From contig CANGIS010000005.1 of assembly GCA_947454055.1 (NCBI GenBank), positions 22,417 through 86,416 on the forward strand: 64,000 nt of DNA, written 5' to 3'. The DNA comes from Hyphomicrobiales bacterium. GTDB taxonomy: Bacteria > Pseudomonadota > Alphaproteobacteria > Rhizobiales > Beijerinckiaceae. Below the pieces are notes generated by a model. It searched no databases. It was not told where the DNA came from and saw nothing but the letters and a program-made list of their open reading frames with translations. Positions within the stretch are counted from its first letter, which is position 1; each line of letters opens with the position of its first letter. Below are positions 8,602-17,387 of this stretch, piece after piece. Both the position numbers and the translations under genes were made by a program.

Positions 8602-9645
8602 TCAGCCGCAAGCCTTGACCGAACCAGCCTTCACGCCAGCGCAGGCCTTTTCCTTCGAGATGTGACCGGAGTCGATCGCGAGGTTAAGCGAGTCTTTGGT
8701 GATGACGGTTGGGGCGAGAAGGATGGAGTTCATCTCTACGCCCTTTTTGCCGAGGTTAAACTTGGCAACGCCTGGAAGCTTGTCAATCGCGGTACCATCG
8801 GCAATCATGTTAGCAGCTTCGCCAGCAGCCTTGCCGAGTTGGGTCGCATCTTTCCAAACCGAAACGGTCTGGGTGCCAAGGGCAACGCGGTTGATGGCAG
8901 CAAGATCGCCGTCCTGACCGGAAACAGCGACCGAGCCGTCCATGCCTTGCGCCTTAAGGGCTGCAACGGCACCCGAAGCCATGCCATCGTTTTCAGAAAC
9001 GACCGCATCGACCTTGTTACCCGTTGAAGTCAAGCACTGCTCCATTTCCTTCTGAGCATTGTCTGGCTTCCAGCCATCCGTGAAGGTTTCGCAAACATTC
9101 TTGATTTTGCCTGCCTTGATCGCATCGCCGAGTACTTCCTGGATGCCCTTGAAAAGGAAGGTAGCGTTCGGATCACCCTTGTCACCCTTGATGAAAGCGT
9201 AGTTGCCCGATGGCTTTACCTTCTGGACTTCTTTCGCCATCAAACGGCCAACGCCAATGTTGTCGAAGGTAATGTAGAGTGCGCTTGGATCTTCGAACTG
9301 GACATCATATGCCATCGTCTTGATGCCAGCGTCGCGAGCAGCCTTGATGGATGGGAGAATGGCATCCGAATCATAAGCAACGATGACGATCACGTCGACC
9401 TTCTGAGTGATCAACCCTTCAATGTCCTTGGCTTGCTTTTCGGCCGAACCTTGAGCGTCGGTCGAGACATATTTGTTGCCACCGGCCAGCACTGCGGCCT
9501 TGATTGCAGCTTCGTCGGTCTTCCAACGCTCTTCCTGGAATGTCTTCCAAGAGACGGCAATTGTCTTATCCTTTGCAACGGCAGGCATAGCCATAGCGCC
9601 TAAAAGTAGCGCGCCGCTCACGGCAGCGATTGAAGCTTTAAACAT
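8602..9645 (-). CDS. xylF: Periplasmic sugar-binding protein, XylF type
   Basis: The 347-residue product captures a sugar in the periplasm and delivers it to the permease. Residues 1-24 form a signal peptide ending MPAVA before KDKTIAVSWK. The body matches Peripla_BP_4/XylF: EERWKTDEAAIKAAV, QKVDVIVIVAYDSDAI, the AYDVQFEDP region, and SGQDGDLAAINRV, the late segment lining the sugar pocket. I chose ATG at 9645 because GGAACTCCAAGG precedes it and because the signal peptide then starts MFKAS. It is the first gene of the transporter operon and is divergent from the haloperoxidase-like gene. D-xylose is the best guess for the ligand from family similarity, but related proteins bind other pentoses and hexoses. 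Confidence 0.9.
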   Translation of the reverse strand: MFKASIAAVSGALLLGAMAMPAVAKDKTIAVSWKTFQEERWKTDEAAIKAAVLAGGNKYVSTDAQGSAEKQAKDIEGLITQKVDVIVIVAYDSDAILPSIKAARDAGIKTMAYDVQFEDPSALYITFDNIGVGRLMAKEVQKVKPSGNYAFIKGDKGDPNATFLFKGIQEVLGDAIKAGKIKNVCETFTDGWKPDNAQKEMEQCLTSTGNKVDAVVSENDGMASGAVAALKAQGMDGSVAVSGQDGDLAAINRVALGTQTVSVWKDATQLGKAAGEAANMIADGTAIDKLPGVAKFNLGKKGVEMNSILLAPTVITKDSLNLAIDSGHISKEKACAGVKAGSVKACG

Positions 9646-9869
9646 CCTTGGAGTTCCCTCATGTAAGGTCGTCATTTAAAAATGCAGGCCCGTTTAATCG
9701 AACCTCAAAAACCAATTGCCAAAACTCGCCAAAGAGTCAACATAGCAGGTATGAATATTACGCAGGTGTCAAAAAATTATCGAGAATGAAAGTTGAAGCC
9801 CGAGCGTGAGAATCCATCAAAACTCGATAAAAATGATGGTAATCAAAATTATAAATTTGAGTAATTTCA

Positions 9870-11279
9870 ATGACTTGCTTTCAAAAAAATATCAATTTTG
9901 GCACTAATGCGACGCTGGAAAAAAGAATTCATGCTTTGTGGCAAGGATGGGTAACCTTCCTCCACGATTGTATTTCAAGTCGGCTCCCGGCGCTCTGTAT
10001 GATCGCGCTTGTTGCGCTTTCGTCGGGCACAGCATCGGCGGCTACTTCCGACGAAATCTTGCGAAAATGGTATGGCCTCAGCCTGTCGCTGATCCGGCAC
10101 ACCCCAACCTATTCCCCACCCGTTGCAAGCCGCGCGCTCGCTTATCTCGGCGTCACCTCGTACGAGGCCGTAGCGAGTGGATCGCCCCAATTACAATCGC
10201 TCGCTGGACAGCTCAACGGCTTAAAGCCGCTAACCGCTCGGGAAAATGGGTTGGATTACGATGACGTCGTTGTCCTCGAGACGGCGCTTGCCACGGTAAT
10301 CCACGATTTGTTCAACAATACGGGGCCTAGCGGTCAGCAAGCGATCCAACATCTTGAAGATGAGTTGAAAGCAAGCACCGTAACACTGGGCTCGACGCCA
10401 GAATCCCAAGCGCGAAGCACCGCTTATGGTCGCACCATCGCCGCGCATATTATCGCTTGGTCACGAGAAGATGGCGGTGCAGTCATCGACAATATGGGCT
10501 TTCCGCTCACCTATGGGCTCGACAAAAGACCCGGCCATTGGGTGCCGACCAATCCCCTGGCGCGACAGCAGCAGGTGCCGCTTTTACCCAATTGGGGTAA
10601 AAATCGCCCCTTTGCGATGCCGGAGGGCGCCTCGTGCCCCTTGCCTCCACCGCTCGACTATAGCGAAGACCCCGGCTCGGCCTTTTATAAAGACGCCCTT
10701 GAGACCTACCAAACCGGCAAATCGCTCACCAATGAGCAAAAGGCCATCGCTTTTTTCTGGACCGATGATGCCATGGCATCGCCGACGCCTGCGGGGCATT
10801 GGTCATCGATTTTGCTCCAAATTGCCGAACATGATCACTTGCCACTTGAAAAGCACGTTGACGCGCTAGCCCGTTTGGGTATCGCCATGGCCGATGCCTT
10901 TATTGGCTGCTGGCATGAAAAATACCGCTATGATCTGGTTCGCCCGATTACCTATATCCGAAAATTCATTGCGCCCGATTGGACCCCGTTTTTGCTGACC
11001 CCGCCTTTCCCGGAATATCCGAGCGGCCACAGCACACTGTCGGCGGCAGCAGCAACCGTGCTGGCATCGGTTATTGGCGACCCTTATTCTTTTACCGATC
11101 ACACCCGCGAGCGCGATACAGCCATTCCCCGCAGCTTCGATAGTTTTTGGAGCGCTGCAAAAGAGGCCGAAATTTCGCGCCTCTATGGCGGCATTCATTT
11201 TCGCACAGCGATTGAGCGGGGCTTCGAACAGGGACGCTGCATTGGTGCTTATGCGCTCGCGCTCAAAACAACAAGGTAA
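9870..11279 (+). CDS. Vanadium-dependent haloperoxidase-like protein (PAP2 superfamily), exported
   Basis: The 469-residue protein carries all residues that hold vanadate in vanadium chloroperoxidase: Lys351 and Arg358 (KYRYDLVR), Ser385-Gly386-His387 (PSGH), Arg437 and His443 (SRLYGGIH), with the same spacings. Members oxidise halides with peroxide, but relatives can act as phosphatases. A hydrophobic stretch ending in SGTASAA near residues 40-58, after a long N-terminal region, suggests export. A later start at the internal Met44 is possible. The gene is followed after three bases by the CRTAC1-like gene, so the two should be co-transcribed. It sits between the sugar importer and the sugar-acid operon without obvious metabolic link to them. 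Confidence 0.85.
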   Translation: MTCFQKNINFGTNATLEKRIHALWQGWVTFLHDCISSRLPALCMIALVALSSGTASAATSDEILRKWYGLSLSLIRHTPTYSPPVASRALAYLGVTSYEAVASGSPQLQSLAGQLNGLKPLTARENGLDYDDVVVLETALATVIHDLFNNTGPSGQQAIQHLEDELKASTVTLGSTPESQARSTAYGRTIAAHIIAWSREDGGAVIDNMGFPLTYGLDKRPGHWVPTNPLARQQQVPLLPNWGKNRPFAMPEGASCPLPPPLDYSEDPGSAFYKDALETYQTGKSLTNEQKAIAFFWTDDAMASPTPAGHWSSILLQIAEHDHLPLEKHVDALARLGIAMADAFIGCWHEKYRYDLVRPITYIRKFIAPDWTPFLLTPPFPEYPSGHSTLSAAAATVLASVIGDPYSFTDHTRERDTAIPRSFDSFWSAAKEAEISRLYGGIHFRTAIERGFEQGRCIGAYALALKTTR

Positions 11280-11282
11280 ACA

Positions 11283-12905
11283 ATGTTTGTCCTCAAGAGA
11301 CTACTTTTTAGCATTTGTTTGACATCAGCAATAACGAGTTATTCGGCACCAATCTGTGCTGCTGATCGTTTGACGGCTCCCGTCTTTCAAGAAGAAACGG
11401 CATTATCGGGCATAAGCAGCATCTATGCGGGCGATTGGCAATATATGGTGGGCGGCGGCGTTGCGACCCTCGACTGCAACGGCGATGGCTATCCCGACCT
11501 TGCCTTCGCAGGCGGGGAAGCAAAGGCGTCTTTATATATCAACAAAAGTACCCGAGGTGGACCTCTCTCGTTTGAACGTGCCGAAAGCGGCCTAGAACTT
11601 GAACACGTCACCGGCATCTATCCGCTCGATATCGACGGCGACGGTATAACCGACTTAGTGGTGTTGAGGGTCGGCGAAACCGTGCTGATGCGCGGGCTTA
11701 GCGAGTGTCGCTTCGAGCGCGCCAACGAGGCCTGGCATTTCAACGGCGGTAACGCCTGGTGGACGTCGTTCTCTGCCACTTGGGAAAAAGGGGCTTCGTG
11801 GCCGACGCTCGCCTTGGGTGCCTATATTGATCCGCAGTCGGAAGCCAACCCTTGGGGTTCGTGCACCGAAAATCGTCTGTTTCGTCCGCTTGGTGATCAA
11901 AAAGGGTTCAACGACCCGGTCGCCCTAAAACCCAGCTATTGCGCTCTATCCATGCTCTTCACCGACTGGAATCGTTCAGGTGTCCCAGCGCTTCGCGTAT
12001 CCAATGACCGCGAATATTATGAGGGCGGTCAAGAACAGTTATGGCACATCGATCCGGGCGAGCCACCGCGCCTTTATTCGGATGCGGAGGGTTGGAAATT
12101 TCTCAAAATTTGGGGAATGGGAATCGCAAGTACCACCTTCCCAGACGATCGTTATCCGTCCTACTTTTTGACAAGCATGTCGGATAACAAGCTTCAAATT
12201 CTTCAGCAGCCGAACAAGGAAGTTCCTCCCCTCCCGGCTTATAAAGATCTCGCCTTCGACCGAGGCGCCGTAGCCTATCGGCCCTATACCGGCGACGATC
12301 TCAAGCCTAGCACCGCTTGGCATGCACAGTTTGAAGACATGAACAATGATGGGTTACCCGATCTGTTCATTGCCAAAGGCAATGTCGACAGGATGCCGGA
12401 TTTTGCGCAGAAGGACCCCAATAATCTTTTGCTCCAGCAGCCCGGCGGAACCTTTAAAGAAGTCGGCGATATTGCGGGCGTGGCTAGCGTCCGGAACGCG
12501 CGCGGTGCCTCGCTCGCCGATTTCAATCTCGATGGCAAAATCGATCTTCTGGTCGTCAACCGCCGGGAAAATGTGCAACTTTGGCAAAATGTCACACCGG
12601 ATGCCGGCAACTTCATTGAAGTGATGCTGCATCAGGATGGCCCTAACCGGGACGCCATCGGAGCTTGGCTCGAAGTCGACAATGGTGACCGCATCATCCG
12701 GCGTGAAATCACGGTGGGCGGCGGGCACGCCAGCGGACAATTGGGCTGGCGTCATTTCGGTGTCGGCGCTGCCCAAACCGTCAAGATCAGAACCATCTGG
12801 CCGGACGGCTCAACCGATGCGTGGGAAACGGTGTCGAGCAATGCGTTTTACGCGTTGAACCATGGCCAGGCTGCCAAGCTTTGGCAAACGGGATCCGCAC
12901 CGTGA
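11283..12905 (+). CDS. CRTAC1-like protein: FG-GAP/VCBS beta-propeller with ASPIC/UnbV domain, secreted
   Basis: The 540-residue product has a signal peptide (residues 1-27, ending ICAA). It carries repeated calcium-binding loops typical of FG-GAP/VCBS propellers: DCNGDGYPD at 64-72, DIDGDGITD at 116-124, DMNNDGLPD near 350 and DFNLDGKID near 415. The last ~90 residues (RDAIGAWLEVDNGD to the TIWPDGSTD segment) match the ASPIC/UnbV domain of CRTAC1 and UnbV proteins. The fold is a secreted or periplasmic seven-bladed propeller. Its molecular role is unknown in bacteria. The start ATG is three bases after the haloperoxidase stop with AAGG upstream, so the two form one transcription unit and may act on the same extracytoplasmic target. 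Confidence 0.88.
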   Translation: MFVLKRLLFSICLTSAITSYSAPICAADRLTAPVFQEETALSGISSIYAGDWQYMVGGGVATLDCNGDGYPDLAFAGGEAKASLYINKSTRGGPLSFERAESGLELEHVTGIYPLDIDGDGITDLVVLRVGETVLMRGLSECRFERANEAWHFNGGNAWWTSFSATWEKGASWPTLALGAYIDPQSEANPWGSCTENRLFRPLGDQKGFNDPVALKPSYCALSMLFTDWNRSGVPALRVSNDREYYEGGQEQLWHIDPGEPPRLYSDAEGWKFLKIWGMGIASTTFPDDRYPSYFLTSMSDNKLQILQQPNKEVPPLPAYKDLAFDRGAVAYRPYTGDDLKPSTAWHAQFEDMNNDGLPDLFIAKGNVDRMPDFAQKDPNNLLLQQPGGTFKEVGDIAGVASVRNARGASLADFNLDGKIDLLVVNRRENVQLWQNVTPDAGNFIEVMLHQDGPNRDAIGAWLEVDNGDRIIRREITVGGGHASGQLGWRHFGVGAAQTVKIRTIWPDGSTDAWETVSSNAFYALNHGQAAKLWQTGSAP

Positions 12906-12979
12906 GAGCCCTAAAAAGCCGCATGGACAAAGTGACGTTGTGTTCAGGTAACCGGTAAAAATCGGATAGAGAGTTCAAG

Positions 12980-13930
12980 GTGTCTGTGAAAAAAAGCCCT
13001 ACCAAGAAGGCACCAAAACAGCTTGGCGCCGTCTCGCAAAATTATGAGGAAATCGTCAACGCGATCATCTTGAAATATCCGTCGCTATCGGATGGATATC
13101 AGCAAATTGCTCGCTTTCTTACCCAAAACCCGAATGTCGTGGCGCTGGAAACGATCAATTCGATTGCACGCGGATGCCATACACATCCATCCAGTCTCGT
13201 TCGCTTTGCCCAGCTTTTCGGATTTTCGGGGTTTAAGGCGATGCAGTCGGTTTTTCAAACCCGACTGGCCACGGCCGCGCCAGGCTTCCGTCAACGCGTT
13301 CATGCGCTCGAAAGCGACCTCGCCCATTCGAACCATCAAGGCGATAAGGGCTATCTCAACAATCTCGTCGTTCGCGATATTGCCTCGCTGCAAGGCTTGC
13401 TGGAATCTGTCGATGAACGCGCATTGTCGGACGCTGCCAAACTGCTGGCGCGGGCCGAAACCATTTACATAGCCGGCCAACTTCGTTCCGAACCCATCAG
13501 CATTCTGTTGAGGTATTTATTGGTGATGCTGAAAAGGCGCACCGTTTTGCTGGACCCCGCAGGCGGGCTTGCCGAGGAAATGGCGGCAATATTGACACCC
13601 AAAGATGTCTTGGTGGCCATTTCCTTCCGCCATTATGCCAAAGAAGTTGTGACAATCAACGAAGTCGCCATCGCCAATTCAACGCCGACCATCGCTATCA
13701 CCGATAGCCCGTTGTCGCCCATCGCGAAGAATGCGCGCGTCCTGTTCAGCATACCCGAAGATGAATATTCCTTCTCGCGGTCGCTGGCCGCCCCCATGTG
13801 TCTGGCCCAATCGCTGGCCGTGGCAACAGCCGCCGCCCTTCAGCCGGATAAAACGGCCCACCCGCGTATCCCGACGGTAACGGGCAAAGCGAAGGCCAAG
13901 CGTCGGCCAGATCAGGACCAATCAACGTGA
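12980..13930 (+). CDS. MurR/RpiR-family transcriptional regulator
   Basis: The 316-residue protein has an N-terminal HTH_6 DNA-binding domain (about residues 15-95; SDGYQQIARFL and SIARGCHTHPSSLVRFAQLFGFSGFKAMQ) and a C-terminal SIS sugar-phosphate-binding domain (about 135-275; IYIAGQLRSEPIS and DVLVAISFRHYAKE). RpiR proteins sense phosphosugars and usually control neighbouring carbohydrate genes, mostly as repressors. The start is GTG at 12980, the first codon of the frame. The gene lies immediately upstream of, and in the same direction as, the five-gene operon from 14106, which it probably controls through the inverted repeat at 13991-14020. Its C-terminus is lysine/arginine-rich. Confidence 0.92.
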   Translation: MSVKKSPTKKAPKQLGAVSQNYEEIVNAIILKYPSLSDGYQQIARFLTQNPNVVALETINSIARGCHTHPSSLVRFAQLFGFSGFKAMQSVFQTRLATAAPGFRQRVHALESDLAHSNHQGDKGYLNNLVVRDIASLQGLLESVDERALSDAAKLLARAETIYIAGQLRSEPISILLRYLLVMLKRRTVLLDPAGGLAEEMAAILTPKDVLVAISFRHYAKEVVTINEVAIANSTPTIAITDSPLSPIAKNARVLFSIPEDEYSFSRSLAAPMCLAQSLAVATAAALQPDKTAHPRIPTVTGKAKAKRRPDQDQST

Positions 13931-13990
13931 AACAGGGCGGGTCGCTCCACGCCTGCATTTTTCAACAAATAAAATTGCCAACTGCAAAAA

Positions 13991-14020
13991 ATAACAATAT
14001 TAATTGCAAAACATTGTTAT
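13991..14020. promoter_or_regulatory. Candidate RpiR operator (inverted repeat) before the sugar-acid operon
   Basis: ATAACAAT at 13991-13998 and ATTGTTAT at 14013-14020 form a perfect eight-base inverted repeat with a 14-base spacer. It lies in an AT-rich 175-base gap between the RpiR gene and the aldehyde dehydrogenase start. Two similar (C/T)TGCAAAA words lie in and next to it. Position and symmetry suit a dimeric regulator, but binding is inference. Confidence 0.5.
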
Positions 14021-14105
14021 ACGATCATCCAAAAAGCGTACCTGTCAAAATTTCATCTGACACTGGCTATTGATGTTTGAACAAGACAATAGACGGGAGA
14101 GACCC

Positions 14106-15545
14106 ATGATTGCGGATCAAAAAGAAAGCCTGTTTATCCATGGTGAATGGCATAAAGGCCGAGGCGCTGTGGCAGCGGTCACCGATCCCGCAACCGGCGA
14201 AACCTTGCGCGAAATCACCACCGCCAATGCCGCCGATGTGGCGGATGCCATTGCCTCCGCAGAGAAGGGCTTGAAGCTCTGGCGCTCGACAGCCGCTTGG
14301 ACGCGCGCTGACATTTTGCACGCCATTGCCGGCGTTATGCAGGAACGCACCGAAGAAGCTGCCCGCCAAATCTCGCTTGAGGCGGGCAAGCCGTTGGCGC
14401 AATCGCGCCGCGAATGGGCGCTCTGCGTCGATCAGTTCCGCTGGTATGCCGAGGAAGCCCGCCGCATCTATGGCCGCATCATCGAGAGCCGTGCACCGGG
14501 TGGCCGGATCGAGATTTTGCATGAGCCGGTGGGCATTGTCGCGGCCTTCACCGCGTGGAATTTTCCGGTCGTGCTGATCGCGCGCAAAGTAGCCCCTGCA
14601 CTGGCCGCCGGTTGCTCTGTCATCGTTCGCCCTTCGAGCGAGGTGCCCGGTCCGGCAGCGATCATTGTGGATTGCATGCGGCAGGCTGTCCTTCCCGCTG
14701 GCGTCGTTAATCTCGTCATCGGCCCGACGTCGGAGACCTATCAGCCTTTGATGGCTTCGCCGAGCGTCCGGAAAGTGTCGCTCACGGGCTCGACCGCCAT
14801 TGGGCAACAGATGATCCGCGATGCGGCTGCCACCATGAAGCGCGTCAGTATGGAGCTCGGCGGTAACGCACCGATGATCGTGTTCGAAGACGCCGATGTC
14901 GAAAAAGTGCTCGATGTTGCGGTGCCAACGAAATTCGCCAATGCCGGTCAGGTTTGCGTAACGCCGGATCGTTTCTTCATACATGAGACGTTACACGATG
15001 CCTTTGTCGAGGGCTTTGCCAAGCGCGCCAAGGCGTTAAAACTCGGCCATGGCCTTGATGAAACTACCCAGATGGGTCCGTTGATCAATGAGCGTCGCCG
15101 CAAGGCGATTGAAACCATTGTGGCCGATGCCGTAGCGCGTGGCGGCAAAATCCGTACGGGTGGTGGACGTCCCGCAGAACATAACCGCGGTTTCTTCTTC
15201 GAGCCGACGGTAATCTGCGATCTGCCCGATGATGCGCTTGCTTTGGCCGAGGAAAATTTCGGCCCGATTGCCGCCATTACCCGCTTTGCGACGGATGATG
15301 AGGTTTATGCCCGCGCCAATACAGGCGGGTTCGGCCTCTCGGCTTACGTCTTCACGCGCGATCCGTCGCGTATTCGGGAAGCGGTGGCCTCGATTGAATC
15401 CGGCATGGTTGGCGTCAACAGCTTTGCCCTTGCAGCGGCGGAAGCGCCCTTCGGCGGCATTAAAGACAGCGGCATGGGCCGCGAAGGCGGCAGCGAAGGC
15501 ATTCACGACTATCTGAATGTTAAACTCTCGCAAGTAACGCTTTAA
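14106..15545 (+). CDS. NAD(P)-dependent aldehyde dehydrogenase
   Basis: The 479-residue cytosolic enzyme oxidises an aldehyde to its acid. Catalytic residues are clear: Asn152 in WNFP, Glu250 in MELGGNAP, and Cys284 in GQVCVTPDR. The closest subfamily features are those of succinate-semialdehyde/glycolaldehyde-type dehydrogenases. The cofactor-binding lysine usually found in VIVKPAEETP is an arginine here (VIVRPSSEVP, residue 175), which is unusual. The start is ATG 14106, preceded by GGGAGAGA; the open frame extends upstream without a ribosome-binding site. It is first in a tight five-gene operon, so the substrate is probably a small hydroxyaldehyde released during sugar-acid breakdown. Confidence 0.9.
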   Translation: MIADQKESLFIHGEWHKGRGAVAAVTDPATGETLREITTANAADVADAIASAEKGLKLWRSTAAWTRADILHAIAGVMQERTEEAARQISLEAGKPLAQSRREWALCVDQFRWYAEEARRIYGRIIESRAPGGRIEILHEPVGIVAAFTAWNFPVVLIARKVAPALAAGCSVIVRPSSEVPGPAAIIVDCMRQAVLPAGVVNLVIGPTSETYQPLMASPSVRKVSLTGSTAIGQQMIRDAAATMKRVSMELGGNAPMIVFEDADVEKVLDVAVPTKFANAGQVCVTPDRFFIHETLHDAFVEGFAKRAKALKLGHGLDETTQMGPLINERRRKAIETIVADAVARGGKIRTGGGRPAEHNRGFFFEPTVICDLPDDALALAEENFGPIAAITRFATDDEVYARANTGGFGLSAYVFTRDPSRIREAVASIESGMVGVNSFALAAAEAPFGGIKDSGMGREGGSEGIHDYLNVKLSQVTL

Positions 15546-15559
15546 CAGGAGAACCCGTT

Positions 15560-16378
15560 ATGGTTCCTAACGGTATTCGCGCTTTATGGGCTGAAGGCAA
15601 ATCGGCATTGAATGGTTGGCTTTCAACCGACAGCCCTTTTGTGGCCGAGATCATGGCCGCCCAAGGCTATGACAGCCTGACGATTGACCTTCAGCACGGC
15701 TTTGTCGGCTATGATGCCGCGCGCAGTATGTTGCAGGCAATGCGGGCCAGCGGTGTAACGCCGATGGTGCGCGTGCCATGGCTTGATCCGGCCGATATTA
15801 TGAAGGCGCTGGATGCCGGTGCCTATGGCATTATCTGCCCGATGGTGAACACGCGCGAGGAAGCCGAACAGCTCGTTTCCTATATGCGCTATCCACCCAA
15901 TGGCGTGCGCAGTTTCGGCCCATCGCGTGTGACGTTTTCAGCTGGTGCCGATTACGGCCAACATGCGGATAAAGAAGTGCTTTGCTTTGCGATGATCGAG
16001 ACGGCGGAAGCCATGCGCAATCTCGAAGCGATTGTTACAACGCCGGGCCTTGATGGCGTCTATATCGGCCCTGCCGATTTGACGCTCGGCCTTACCGGCC
16101 GGAAATATCCGACAGGCTTTGACCGTGAAGAACCCGAGATCGTCGAGGCGATCAAGCGCGTGCTGGATGCGGCCCATAAAGCAGGCATTCGTGCCTGCTT
16201 GCACAATGGCTCGGCGGCTTATGCGGCGAAGGCTGTCGGCTGGGGCTTTGATCTCGTTACCATCTCAAACGATGTCCGGCTTTTGGCAGGGGCTGCGGCG
16301 GCAAGTGTTGCGGAAGCCCGCAAGCTGATCGGCTCGGCACCCACTGACACGCCGGCACAAGCACGCGGAGGATATTGA
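15560..16378 (+). CDS. HpcH/HpaI-family class II aldolase
   Basis: The 272-residue enzyme should cleave a 2-keto-(3-deoxy) acid to pyruvate (or a hydroxypyruvate analogue) and an aldehyde, using a divalent metal. Visible family hallmarks are the active-site histidine in IDLQHG (His46), the MVNTREEAEQLV segment, the metal-binding glutamate in MIETAEAM and the aspartate in YIGPADLTLGL. The start ATG follows AGGAGAACCCGTT, 14 bases after the dehydrogenase stop. HpaI relatives include 2-keto-3-deoxy-L-rhamnonate and 2-dehydro-3-deoxyglucarate aldolases. Together with the neighbouring aldehyde dehydrogenase this suggests that the released aldehyde is oxidised at once. The exact substrate cannot be told from sequence. 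Confidence 0.9.
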   Translation: MVPNGIRALWAEGKSALNGWLSTDSPFVAEIMAAQGYDSLTIDLQHGFVGYDAARSMLQAMRASGVTPMVRVPWLDPADIMKALDAGAYGIICPMVNTREEAEQLVSYMRYPPNGVRSFGPSRVTFSAGADYGQHADKEVLCFAMIETAEAMRNLEAIVTTPGLDGVYIGPADLTLGLTGRKYPTGFDREEPEIVEAIKRVLDAAHKAGIRACLHNGSAAYAAKAVGWGFDLVTISNDVRLLAGAAAASVAEARKLIGSAPTDTPAQARGGY

Positions 16379-16379
16379 C

Positions 16380-17369
16380 GTGCCCCATCTTCTAATTGCC
16401 GGAAAAATCCACGACGATGGCATCGCCCTTTTAAAAGCTGCCAAGGGCGTCACCTATGATTATGTGACCGAGATTTCGCATGATTCCTACGCCCCCTTGA
16501 TCGAGAAGGCCGATGGCCTCGTCATCCGCACGCAGCCTTTGCCTGCCGATACCATTGCCAAAGGCAGCAAGCTCAAAATCGTCTCGCGCCATGGCGTTGG
16601 TTATGATGCGGTGGATGTGCCCTCGCTTAACGCACGCGGTATTCCGCTGGCCATTATCGGCGATGTGAACTCGCGCCCTGTGGCCGAACACGCGATGATG
16701 CTGATGCTGGCGCTCGCCAAAAAAGTGCGCGCCTATGATGCAGCAACGCGCGTCGGTCCATGGGGCTATCGCAACAGTTTTGAAGCCATCGAGCTGCACG
16801 AAAAAAGCCTGCTGATCTTAGGCTTCGGGCGGATTGGTCGACATGTTGCGAAAATGGCTTCGGGCTTTGGCATGGTGATTTATGCGTTTGATCCGTTCCA
16901 ATCGAATGAGGCGATTAAGGCCGGTGGTGCAGAACCCATCACGGATTTGAAAATCGGCTTGGCACTGGCGGATTTCGTTACGGTGCATGTTCCGATGTCG
17001 GGCGGTAAGGCTTTGATCGGCTCCGAAGAGCTCACCTGCATGAAAAAATCCGCCTTCATCGTCAACACTGCACGTGGTGGCCTGATTGATGAAAGCGCCT
17101 TGCAAGCGGCCCTGCAAAGCGGCCAGATTGCTGGCGCCGGAATCGACGTGTTTTTAGACGAGCCACCGGCTGTCGATCATCCTCTTTTTGCCAGCGAAAA
17201 AATTATCCTATCACCCCACTCGGCCAGCCTCACGGCAGAGTCGGCGATCCGTATGGCGGTGATGTCGGTCAAGAATGCGCTCGATTATTTTGAGGCGAAA
17301 ATCGACCCCGCCCTTGTGGTCAATCGCGACCATCTGTCCGACGAAGCACGCCTCCATCTCAAGGCCTAA
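16380..17369 (+). CDS. D-isomer-specific 2-hydroxyacid dehydrogenase
   Basis: The 329-residue NAD(P)-dependent enzyme shows the Rossmann motif GFGRIG at residues 148-153 and the catalytic trio Arg232 (NTARGG), Glu261 (DVFLDEPP) and His280 (LSPHSAS). It is closest to the phosphoglycerate-dehydrogenase-like branch without an ACT domain, often annotated as hydroxypyruvate or glyoxylate reductase. It starts with GTG at 16380, one base after the aldolase stop, with GGAGG upstream inside the aldolase gene, so translation is probably coupled. A role in reducing or oxidising a two- or three-carbon 2-oxo/2-hydroxy acid in the same pathway is likely but not proven. Confidence 0.9.
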   Translation: MPHLLIAGKIHDDGIALLKAAKGVTYDYVTEISHDSYAPLIEKADGLVIRTQPLPADTIAKGSKLKIVSRHGVGYDAVDVPSLNARGIPLAIIGDVNSRPVAEHAMMLMLALAKKVRAYDAATRVGPWGYRNSFEAIELHEKSLLILGFGRIGRHVAKMASGFGMVIYAFDPFQSNEAIKAGGAEPITDLKIGLALADFVTVHVPMSGGKALIGSEELTCMKKSAFIVNTARGGLIDESALQAALQSGQIAGAGIDVFLDEPPAVDHPLFASEKIILSPHSASLTAESAIRMAVMSVKNALDYFEAKIDPALVVNRDHLSDEARLHLKA

Positions 17370-17387
17370 GCACAAGAGGAATTGACC

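Noticed and set aside
11283..12905. The CRTAC1-like protein as an adhesin or toxin
   Set aside because: No RTX export signal, toxin domain or adhesin anchor; ASPIC/UnbV and FG-GAP repeats explain the whole length.
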